A program made the translations under genes and the position numbers. The notes under the pieces were generated by a model that ran no database searches, was not told where the DNA came from, and was given only the letters and a program-made list of their open reading frames with translations. Source: Nelumbo lutea (lineage: Eukaryota > Streptophyta > Magnoliopsida > Proteales > Nelumbonaceae). From it: a stretch of 64,000 bases of DNA. Below are positions 9,675 through 21,600 of this stretch, piece by piece; positions within the stretch are counted from its first letter, which is position 1; every line of letters starts with the position of its first letter. Where the stretch lies: positions 66,266,727 to 66,330,726 of the forward strand of contig JAKGHH010000007.1 in NCBI GenBank assembly GCA_022828595.1, written 5' to 3'.

Positions 9675-12600
9675 GTGGTATTTGAACTTCTGCTGTTTTG
9701 CATATATATACTTTGTTTTCCAATATACCATGACGTTGTATGTTCAATTTCTATTTTTCGTAGTCTGTAGTTAAAAAATACACTCGTGCCCTAATTCTAG
9801 TAGATTTTGCTTGGAGTGGGGCTCTTGATTCTAATTCCTCATTCATTTTCCTTCCCTAAGCAAGACTGAGTATAAAACTAGTCAGAATAATAGACGAAGG
9901 AAGTATAGATAATAGGATGCCACTAGTTGACTCTAAAATAATGGAACGTGCTTGAAAGACTTAATTTTGATGACTGATCCTTGGGACATAAGTTGTGATG
10001 TAATTGCAGTATCTGGCCAACTAATTACGCTGGAACCTTGTTAATTTGATTCAAAGCTTACTTTAAATGGAAAAAAGATCTTGCATTTGTTGAACGTGCT
10101 CACTGTTTGAAAAGCAAAGATCGTTAGGCATAGTTTTCTTCAATCTTATGAGGATTTGGTGTATTGTGTTATGTGTTATATACTGATAACTGATGTAGGG
10201 AGGAGGCTTAATGATTTTCTTTGATAAGTCAAGAGGTGTAATGTTACTTCGTTCAATGGTGTTTGTGAATACTTCAAAAGTGAGAAATACCTTGGAAGTT
10301 AAGAGTAGCTAGAGCCCAGAGCTTTGGTTACCATCTTGAATTGATCATTCACATGATTTCTCAGAGCGGAAAATCGTTTGGCAGATTACCTTGCAAAGAT
10401 TTGGGGTTTCAAAAGAACTTCTTTTATGGGAATCAACTAGGCAGGGGGAAAATTGTAAGGTATTATTAGAAAAACTAGGAATTGTCAGCAAAATGATATT
10501 CTTATACCTTGTTGCCAAACTTTTAAATAGCAGGAAAATGATTGTTTTGTAATGAACAAAATCTCTATTTACTTTATTATAAGAAACCTTCAAAAGTGAG
10601 AAGTTTCTTACCAGATGGGTATGTATATTTCTATCACTAGATCATTTCCTCTTATTGCTATGTTGGCACAGTGTTTGTTAGTTGACCTTCAAAAAGATGT
10701 TTCTCAGCAGACAATTATGTGCATTTCTATTTTTGGATACATTTCCCAATATTGCTATGTTGAAATGGTGTTTAAAATTTTCCTTTTCTTTACAAAAAAT
10801 GTTGGAATGGTGTTGGTGAACATTTCAAAAATGAGAAGTTCCTCATCAGATAGTTATGTATATTTCTATTGATTGTTTATTTTAATTCAAACATAATGTA
10901 GATGGATGCAGTGGGTTGCGGAGCTACTGGTTCATGATTGCTAGGTGGACAGTTTGAAAAATTATTTCTGTTTTCCTAAAATTTTGCCAGTTCTGCTGCT
11001 GACTTACCCCCCTAGTGTTTTAAAAGTGCAAGGGCCGTCAGAAAATTCAAAAAAAATGCAAAAAATATTAAACATAATGTTAATAAAAAATATAAACTTA
11101 AAATTTAAAATAAATGTTTTAAAAAACCTATTATCTAAAATTAAAATACATAAACATAACATGTAAAGCGTATTCAAATGAAAATTTAAAAGTAAAAGAA
11201 AACATATAAAGCATTTTCAAGCATGTAAAACCCACAATCTCTTTTTTTTCCATAATTGCATTGCTTCAAGTAGCTAATGTGATGTAAAACATATTGCATT
11301 CTTGATTCTATGAGTCGCCTTTGTACCATGCCCCTCGAGGCAAGCCTGGACAAGTCTATGTTAGGATCTGAAATTCTTATTTCTCACATAAAAAATAATA
11401 GTTTTATAACTTTCATTGCCTTTTAAGAAGATATTTTATTGCAATGAATGAATGAACAACATTAGCCCAGTCATTAGACTAAAAAAAAAGCAAAAAGCGC
11501 AAAATTTTAAAAAGGCGCACGCTTGGGCTGAGGCGCATCAGGCATGTGCCTTTTGAAAGGGGTTCGCCTAGGACCTGAGCGAGGCGCATACCCCAAAATG
11601 TGCCTAGGCGTGCCTTTTAAATCATTGCCCCTCTCCCCCCCTATAGTATATATAGTAGTTTGAAGGCCTTGATTGAATCAATCCAATTAGAGTGGCTAGG
11701 GCTGTTCACGGGTCGGGTTGGGTCGGTTTACTGGCGTTTTTCCAACCGACCCGACCTGGTCGGTTTACCTAGAAATGAAACTGAAACCAACCCAATACTA
11801 AGTAAAACCGACCTGGTCGGTTTGAATCGGTTTGGGTCTGTTTTGTGAATGATTCTCTCGGTGTGAACGGTAAAGGATTCAAGTCTAAGAAAGCAAAGGC
11901 TGGATGCCTGGAAATTAAAAATGATTTGATGGATTAAAACTGATAATTTATATATCAGAAATTTTATATGTAATATGTATATTTCTGAAATAAAGCTGAA
12001 ATATATATTAAAACTGAAATATATATAATATATATCTAAGTCAGTTCGGATTGGTACGGTTTCGGTTTTCACACGTGAAAACTGAAACCAAACCGAACCA
12101 TCGGTTTATGTTTTTTTGTAACTCGAAACTGACCGGTGCTGAAGAAAAACCAGTCAACTCGGGTTGGATCGGACCGGGTTGGTCGGTTTGGGTCTTGTTA
12201 TGAACAGCCCTAAGAGTGGCTCAATGGCTGAAATCCTTAGAAAGCTTCTCACATTTATCCACTGATGACATCATTAGAAACTGGAAGGTAGCGGCAGACT
12301 CAGATGTTAATAAGCAGTCTGTTATTCCTATCTGAACCCCTCCTGAAAGAGGATTTGTAAAGCTTAACTTTGACGGAAGTAGCATGGGAAACCTAGGAAG
12401 GTCAGGAATTGGAGGTGTATTCAGGGATGAGGAGGGTAAAGTTTGTGCATTATTCTCAGGGCCAGCAGGTGAAGGAGACTCGCTAAGAGTGGAAGTAATG
12501 GCAGTTATTGGAAGGGTGCAAAGGGCTAGAACCATGAATGCTAGGAAGATAATCATTGAAGGGGATTCCAAACTGGTAGTGGCTTGGCTACTGGATGAGG

Positions 12601-15600
12601 AAAGTAGGATGTGGAAATATAATAATGAGAAGAAAAAATTCAGATGGATTACAAAGGACATGGAACTGAGAAATACAGTGGGTGAAAAGAACAGCTAATT
12701 TGATGGCTGATGCATTAGCCAAGCAAGGGGTTGGGAGAATTCAGACATTTTGGGCACAAATGTAATTGTAATTATAACTAAAGTTAAAGGGGAGAGATAA
12801 GAGAGCTTGTCTCTCTCTCACTTTCTCTTGTACACTTTCTTTTAAATTCAATGAAGTAATCAGTTATTCATGAAAAAAAAATTATTTCTGGTGACTTTAG
12901 TGTAGGTCCCATGGAACTTGATCTTTGCTGATGACATATCGTTAATTGATGAAACTAATGAAAATGAAGGATTAAATGCAAAATTAGGTTTCTGGACAAC
13001 TATATTAGAAACAAGAGGTTTTAAAATAAGTAAGACTAAAACAGAATATATACAATGCGAGTTTAATGATAATAGGAGTGCAAACCAGGGTACATTAGGA
13101 TTGGAGACCATGAGATAGCTCAGTGTGACCTCTTCTGTTAGCTTGGTTCAATAAATATCTCACAACTAAGGAGAGATTGAGGAGGATGCCACTTATAGAA
13201 TTAGAGCAGAATGGACAAAATGGAGGGGTGCATTAGGGTCTTATGTGATAGGAAAATACCACTTTGGCTAAAAGGAAAATTCTTTGAAATAGTTGTAAGG
13301 CCATGTATGCTGTATAGAACAAAGTGTTGGGCAATTAGGAAATAGCATGTCCACAAAGTGAGTGTTGCAGAAATGTGAATGCTTAGATGGATGAGTGGAA
13401 AACTAGAAAAGATAGGATCATAAATGAAGTAATTTGAAGGAACCTAAGAGTAGCTCCACTAGGTCATATAATGTGAGAAAGTAGACTAAGATGGTTTTAT
13501 CACATGCATAAAAAACCATCTACAGCACCTGTAAGGAGTGATCTGTTGAAAGTAGAAGGGGCTAAAAGGGCTAGGGGCATACCAAAATGGACGTGGGTTG
13601 AAGTAGTACGAAATGATTTAAGTGCCCATGGTTTAACAATGGATATGTCACTGAACAAAATGGAATGGTGAAAAAAAGATTCATGTAGCTGGCCCCATAT
13701 AGTTGGGACAAGACTTAGATGATGACAATGATGATGTTTATGTTTATTTAACCATTTTAACATTTACTTTTTGGTTGTCTTTGTATACATTTATACTTGG
13801 ACCATTGTATTATTTTACTGGAGATTTTTTTTTTGCCCCAGAAAAGGAAATTCTTGAATCATCAACGTAGGGATTTGCTTTTAAAAACTGTGCATGAATG
13901 ATGCTTTTTCTGTGGTTTTATAGTCTTTAACTGGTAGTTGGTTGCCTCATGTCTTATCAGGTCATTGCTTCACCTGATAATCCCCCTTGATTTTGTTCTG
14001 CAGATGGAAGAATCCAAGGGGTTTGCTGCACAGTCTGCAACATATTCTTCCCCATTGTTGCAAGTGGGCTTTAGTGCAACAACTGAAGACCGCAGTTCAT
14101 TATTACAGGCTGGTCATAGGTTTCCACCAGAAAAACCCACCCATACACCAGTGACTGCTGGAGGTTTTCAACCTGCTTCAGCTGCAGTTCATGTTTCTGC
14201 TCTATCTTCTACTCCCTCATTGAATCAGTTGCCTGTCAATGAAATGCCATCAACTACAGTGTCCCGGGGATTGTCTACAAGCCCATTAGAGAAAGATTCC
14301 TCTTTACCGGTGCCTCGAGTGGAAGTGGCACATTTCAGATTGGATGGAAGATCAAATGGGTCAGCTTACACATCCCAAGTTCAAGGTGCTGCCTGTTACT
14401 CTTTATTCCTTTATTTCTTTTCAAATTTCAAGTACAACACCATGGTGAAAGGACAACTGCTTTTTTGTACATACAGTCAGTATACATCTCTCGCTCTCTC
14501 TCTCTCTCTCTCTGAGGGTGGTCCTGCTAGAGGGCTTTCTTAGAGAGTAGACTATGCCAATATTTTTCTTTTCTGATCACATTATTGGATCAGGGATTGT
14601 TACTATGGATGTATACATTAGTAGACATAACCAGTTGTTATTAGTGTCAACAGTTAAATAATGATGATCCACATGACCTTTCAAGTAGGACCTACCTATT
14701 AATGTGCAGAGTTGGTTCCAATGATCCATCTGATCATGTGACTTGTTCGGAGAATTCCACTATGGATGCTTGTACAAGAAGATATAACCAGTGATAGTTT
14801 GTATCAATGGTTGTTGACGCACAAGGTGTTTTAAGTGAAACCTACCCATAAAATGCACAGAACTGATTCCACTGTTCCCTTATTGTCTGACTGGAGTGCT
14901 GTTCTGAGATTTTGATCTGTTTTTAGATGGGGTTGGGGGAGCGGGAAGAGAAAATCTGCTATTTTCCGGGTTCTGCAGTTTGTTCTGAAAATGTATCCTT
15001 GTGGAATCCGGAAAGCAGTGGACTTTTGCCTTGTTTCCTGCTGTTTCATTGGAAAAATGGAATCCTTACTAGGGCTAGTCATTCTTGAAATCACCCGTTT
15101 TTTCCCTTTCTCTTCCATTTTCCCACTCCCCATCCAATCCAAACATGAACTTAGTTCTTAAAAAGAAACAAAGAAACCTTGAAGGGTACTTTCAGTTTCT
15201 TCATCATATCTTTTAATATTGTAAATAATTGTGTTTTTTTTATAAATAACAACCATCAATGGATTTAATTAGTAGTGTAATGAAAAAGGAAAGTCTCTTT
15301 CCTTGAGAAACAACATTTCGACTGACTTATCTTTCAAGAAAAAAAGTGGAAACAACTCTATCTAACTATATTCCACCCCCTGCTGGTTCCCAAGAACTAG
15401 TATTTTCCATCCAAGGGTGGTTCTTGTTACCCCTTCCCTTGTCAATGAACCCACAATCACATTAACTGATTTAGGGAACCAAATGACTGAGCTGTTTGGA
15501 CTAGAGGCAAAAATTTGTTTCTCCAATTTGATGCATTGAAGTCTGTTAGTGGAAAAATTTTTAGTATAATTTCTCACATAACATATTCACCTAATTAGAC

Positions 15601-18600
15601 TAGTAACTAGGCTTTTTGATATTTGGGTAAGTCCCATTTAGGACATCACGTAGATGTTCCTTTGGTTACATCTTTGCTAAAGGCAGAGAAAACCTCTTGA
15701 TTTTGGTTTAGAAGTACAAATGAATAAACTAAACTAAGTAGGACTTTCCTACAAAATTAGGAAAATTCTGGTGCATATTACCTCTTTATTTGAGAGAAAA
15801 CCAACAAATGTAAATAAATAAAATTTTCCTATGCATAACAAGCAAATGAAGACCATAATTAGCCATATTTCATGAATAAGGATGTAGATGACCTTTAAAT
15901 ACTGATTATGTGTATTATCATGGTGTAAGGAACCATGATCAGCTAGGTTTTCTAAACTAGGTTGTAGACGGTTTTTTTCCTCAGACAAAATAATGATTTT
16001 CAGGGTCAAAATGAAGTAAGGAACCATAATCAACCAAGTTTCAAGGACAAGGTTGTAGATGGTTGTTTCCGAGACAAGGCTATAGATGGTTATCTCCCTA
16101 CATGTATTTCAGTACAAGACAAGGAAGAAAAGCAAGAAAAAAAATAAGGGAAGAAAGAAAGGGGGTGAGAGGAGTAGAAGGAATATGATCCTCCATCTCA
16201 TGTGCTGAATATCTTAGTAAAGAGGTGTATGATGAAAACAAGATTCCTTCCTCTTCTTTCATTTTTTATGTTCTTCACACCAATCTTCATTTTCTCTCTT
16301 CTTACTTGCTACTTAGTGCTGGAAATCTTGTAGAAAAATTAGTATTAGCCAACATAATGGCATTAGAGGAAGGTAGTTAGGTAACTCCCCACCCCTCTCT
16401 TCTTAGGGTGCCAAGTGTCACCCCACTTAGAATGGTTTAAGGAGAAAAGAAAACTCTTTCTTCCTAGGGTGACATGCGTCACCCCATTTAAAGCGGTTAA
16501 GGAGGGAAAATAGCTCCCTCTTCCTAGGGTGACATGTGTCATCCCACTGAAAGTGGGTAGAGGAGGGAAAAAATCTTCTCTTCCTATGGTGACATGTGTC
16601 ACCCCACTTAAATTGGTTAGAGGAGGGAAAAGAATCTTCTCTTCCCAAGGTGATGTGTGTCACCCCACTTAAAGTGACTAGAGGAGGGAAAATAGCCCTC
16701 TTGTTATGATGGGACAAGTGGCATCCCTTTTGTAAATAAATGGGACAACTCACAAGATTATTAATTAATATAAATTTAATTCTTATAGGGCCTGCTGTCC
16801 CATTAAATGGGCTCTACTGAAGGCCCATTAAATGCTTATTGCGTCATAAGGCCCAATTAACTTAGGGCCTGCTATTCAGTAAAATGGGCTGCAGGCCCCT
16901 TTCTTTCCTAAACAAATTATTTCAACCCACCCATAGGACTGGGCTTAAAAGATCAGCCTGGAAAGAAAGGCCCTTTTCTTTCTTTTTTTTTTGAAGCTTT
17001 GATTGGGAGTACCTTAATGACTTGCTCCCAGTCCAGCAAAATTAAGAACTTAATTAAGTCCATGGGCCTTTAATAAATACTGTCATCAACCCAATAGCAC
17101 CTCTATGGTCATCTAATACTTAAAGATCATCCCAACTGACTGTGTAGGCAAGTTTGATCCCTTTATTGTCCTATTCTATTTAGAGCATCCCAGTCATTGT
17201 ATAAGCAAGTAATTTGGCTCACAAATAGGTGATCTCCTGCATGCAAAACCTCTGCACACACTCTGAACACATAGACATCCAACTGCACATAGGGAACATC
17301 TCCCCTTGAATCTAACATAGATGTACAGGAGATATTCCTGATGCGTGGCTGGATGCCATGTGTGCAGAGTTTTTTCTTTCAGGAGATCCAGGCTCATTAT
17401 CATCACCCACCAGCCTTGAAACATGTTGGTACCCAAAATATCTTTAAGGACACCTCCTATACTGGGTGAGCTTGGATGTTCTATGGAACAGCCATATCAA
17501 ATTTATCCTCTCTTAAAAAGAATAAAAAAAGCTTATATATGTTGGTGTCTTAATTTGATTTGCCTGCCTTCTTTATGAATTTCTTATATAGCAACTATTA
17601 GGATGAACTATTTTAAGAAGGTAACAATTTACATTTACCTGCTTCACTAATAAACTAACTCAATTGTCGCTGCAAAAATCTGAACCTGTCAGAAACAAGA
17701 TTTGGATTTCTATATTCCAAATAATTACTTTGGTGATTAGAAGTTTAAGGGGTTTGATTTCTTTTGACGAGTAAAATGAAATGAGATTCCATTTGATGAC
17801 TACTTCATTTCTGATTTATCATTTTTTTAAGGGGCCTGTGATATTATTCTTAATCAACAAGTTCTGTTCTAATGTCAAGAATATCAAATAAGAGTAACCG
17901 AATGCTTTTTTCCCACTGAAACAGTGATGTGTTACATTGATGGTTAATTTGATTGATCTTGTGGTAAGTTCTGTTTCAGTTGTACCTCATGCCTAATATC
18001 TCATCTTTGAAGGGGTTCTGCATTTCGTCTTACAAGTTGCTGTCAATGTGATTATTATTTTTTGATATTCCAATTATTGCTTGGGACATGTTGAAGAAAT
18101 ATCATGATAAAGTATGCTATATAATTGTTTTTTAGGATGCATTTGGATCATTGTATCATCTCTATTTTGGTAAATTAGCTTCTAATAGTTTAGTTCATTC
18201 CTATTTGCAAAGAAGTTGGTATTAAATCTATCATTTTATTTCTTCTCACCCTTTTTGTTGGTTGCTTGCCACCACAGTAGCAGGGTTATTATTGGATGAT
18301 GCCTATCTACTTTATAAGAGATATGGTGATTTGCAGTAATTCCATATTTATTAACAAAATCCTCTTTGATCTTGTTAGCAATGAAAAGAAGAGCTTGGAT
18401 TGAATTTAAGTTTTTACTGTTTTACTCCTAGAAGTTATACAGAGGGAATAATACTGTTAGATATTAGACTCATCAGCACATCTCCTGGTACCCTTTTATG
18501 GTGTAGTTTTCTTCATGGTGGTGAGGTTCTTTATGGGTCAGGCTATCTACTTTATAAGAGGCATGCTGTTTTGAACTAATTCTATAATTGTTAATGATAT

Positions 18601-21600
18601 CCTCTTTAATCTTTTTAGCAATAAATAAAAAGCTGGGGTGTACCTTAAGTTTATGCAGATTCACCCTTGGCAGTTATACAATTTGATTAATATGATTGTG
18701 TATTGAGTTGTGGCATGCGTATCTCTGACCATAAAAGTTTTAGCTCATACGTTTACCGTGTTCTGCCAGATAACTTTATCTGCACCTGCATTCTCTTAGA
18801 TGCCATTTTATATCTAATACTGTTTGTGTGCAGCAAATCATTTGCTAGACAAGCCTCCAACGTTTTCCTTCCATCCTCATTCTGCAGCGGTAGCCAAAGT
18901 TGGTCAAGTAAACAAGGTGCTGGATCATACTCCTATCAAAACTGAAGGAAGCACCACAATGGTTCTTCTATCAGCAAAAGATCAGATTTGTAAACCTTCT
19001 GTAATTCAAACTGCACCTGGAAACCTGCCGAGTGCATACCAATCTTCACTGGGCATGAATTTTATGCAAACTCCTTCACTTTACACTAATCACAGTGACA
19101 TTGCAAGGAATGTTCAGAAGTTTTTGCAACCAAGGATTCCTGAACGTCCTAACTGGATTCCACCTTCAGTAGATTACATGAATAAGCACTTATCTTGCCA
19201 AATATGCAAGGTTACGATCAATGACGTAGAAAGTTTACTTGTATGCGATGCTTGTGAGAAAGGAGTCCACTCAAGGTGTCTTCAATCCTACAATCTAAAA
19301 GGCATTCCTAAAGGTGAGTGGCACTGCCCTAGGTGTCTGATATCAAGCAATGGAAAACCTTTGCCCCCTAAATATGGTCGTGTAACAAGAAGTATCACTG
19401 CACCAAAAGTATCTTCAAGCACAACTGGAGATCAATCTTCTTTAGATAAGGTGGAAAGTTCAGATGAGAATATTAATCACCAGAAAGTAATCATGAATGG
19501 AAATCTAGGTTTGCAGAATCCTGCCAATGTTAGTAGTACAGGCAACAACCATAATGAATTGGCTTTTGAGTTAAGGATATCAAATGAAAGAGAAACACAA
19601 GGGACTGACATTACAGTAAACAGAATAAAAAGTGAAGCTTGCCAGGCTATATTATCTGAAACTGCCCCAGCAGTTCCAGCTTCTGTTCCTTGTTCTGGTA
19701 CACCAAATCAAAGTTTGAATCAATCCACTCAATATAGTGAATCATCTCAATGTGACAGAGAGAGATCAATGTTGGAGCCCAAGGTGTTGCCAAAATCTGA
19801 ACCTGAGCACCCTTGTCAAGAAAAACAATCTGATATAGGTTTTGACACTTATGTCTTGCAAGCATCAGGTGATTCAAAAGATGCTGGCAAAACTAGGCCA
19901 TTAAATTGTATTGAAGTTTCTCCAAATCAGCATCCTGCTAACAATGCCATCTTCAAAGAGCCTGTGATGCCTGCTTTAAAAGAGGCTTCTGAATGTAATA
20001 CAAGCTGTGATATCAGGGGAGATGTTCAAGATGTTGCTCAAGCAAGTGCTTTTGGGGCTTCCGATGTTGGAAATGGAGTTAGAGACTTCACTAAGTCTTC
20101 AATAGATGGCTTGCATAGTGTGGATTGGGTTGGTGATGTACAAGAAGTCGTAGATGAGAAGGCATTTTATCAATCTTGTCGCATTAATGGGGTTGTGTAC
20201 AATCTGCTAGATCATGCACTTTTTTGTTCTAACAGTAACAATCTAAGACCTTCAAAGCTTCAGGTAAACCATCGTCAATCTTACCGTGATTCTTTTATCT
20301 TTTAAATGGGAAGAAATGGCCTCTACACCAGTGAAACTCTAGTTCCATCATCTGATGCTAGCTTTCGTTGGGCTTATAACGGCCCTATAATCTTTTTTTG
20401 AAGGATAACAATGAAAATTATATTAAATTAAAAAAGCAGTACATCTCAACAAATGGTTGTCAAGTTGACAAATCACATAAAGATCAGATCAAACTGAAAC
20501 AGATTCAAAGCTATATGGATTCAGCTCCAAAGTGCCCCAGAAATTCTCAATCAAATCAGACTTAAATTCCTCACTAACTCTCTCCTCCTCCCTTCCCTCA
20601 AACCCCTCGCGTTCCAGCTAGGTATCCTCATCTTCCCCCCTCCCCCTCGCTTTCCCCAACCCCCAAAAGTCACTCAATGTTGTCCAGATCCTCCTCTTCT
20701 TCCCCTTCCTCGTTCCACCCCTTATTTTTTCCAGAATTTCTTCCCTTCTCTTCTTCTCTTCTCTTTTCTTTTTCTCAAAAATTTCAAAAGCTATTTTTAC
20801 AAAGCCTTCCCCTCCCCAAAATACTAAACCAAGGGATTTTTCTATCTCTACCTCCCTCTCCACTAGTTTGTTAATGTTCACCTCTCCATTCTGTACTACT
20901 ACTGTGGCTTCTGTTGCTTCTTGGTTCTTCTGGTTCTGGTCTGAACTCTCACTCTCTCAGTTTCTGTCCCCAGCTTTTGGTGCTGCTTCTTATTCCTCTT
21001 TATTCTCTTCTTCTGGACTCTGGGGACTGCCAGAGTGCCTTTTTTTTTTCTGTTGTATACCCTGTTCTGAACTCCACCTCCTTCCTTCTCCCCTGGCTTT
21101 ATTTTTTCTGTATTTTTCTTCCCTTCCGCTTCTTCTATTCTTTCTCCTCCCTCCCCCTCCTGCCTATTTGAATCTTCCAACCAAAGAGTATTCAATGAGT
21201 CAGACTGACTAACCTCTTAACATCTGAGTGCAGCTTCCAAACTTCTGGTAACTGAATGCCCGCATGGTCTATCCTCATTACTTTCTGTCGTCTCTGATAC
21301 ATTTTCTGTAGTACTTGGATTCTTGATAGTAGGAGCACTCTTCCTGCACAGTCCACCGTCCTGAAGCCCCTTGAGCTTCTGTGCCTCTTTTTGAAGAGCT
21401 TTCCTCATTGTTTTCTGTTTCTGGGAGTGAAACGATCGCCTCTACTCTTGTCCTATTTGGTCGATCCTCATTTGTTTTCTGATCAACAACCCCCTTAATG
21501 GCCCTATAATTGCACTGTATTCCTTTGGAGCAGGCTTCGGCCCTTCTTGCTGGTCTTAGAATTTCCAGAGAGATCCAACCTGTTCCTTTGACAGTTGAAG

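Larger units (their letters stand above)
9675..14003 (+). other. Intron 1 (4,329 bp)
   Basis: GT at 9675 and TTCTGCAG at 13996-14003. It holds a hAT-type MITE, an L1 3' fragment with another MITE nested in it, and an RTE-type LINE fragment. The first part, 9675-11012, is AT-rich with no recognisable element. Confidence 0.85.
14386..18833 (+). other. Intron 2 (4,448 bp)
   Basis: GT at 14386 and TTTGTGTGCAG before 18834. It contains a CT microsatellite, two degenerate tandem duplications and a 60-bp minisatellite. 14880-16380 and 16741-18300 are otherwise AT-rich with no identified gene; 16790-16910 has several GGGCCT/AGGCCCATT motifs that suggest an unclassified repeat. Confidence 0.85.

Noticed and set aside
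13938..14003. Open frame continuing upstream of exon 2
   Set aside because: A TTCTGCAG acceptor at 14003 joins in phase with exon 1; the upstream part is intronic sequence.
16381..16740. Regular repeats considered as a CRISPR array
   Set aside because: The units are directly tandem without unique spacers, in a plant intron.
16363..16753. Minus-strand frames with repeated 'THVTLGR' peptides
   Set aside because: The peptide repeat is simply the 60-bp minisatellite read in frame; no start context or homologue.
20618..21212. Several open frames on both strands in intron 3
   Set aside because: The sequence is an extended pyrimidine tract (purine on the other strand), which gives long frames by chance.
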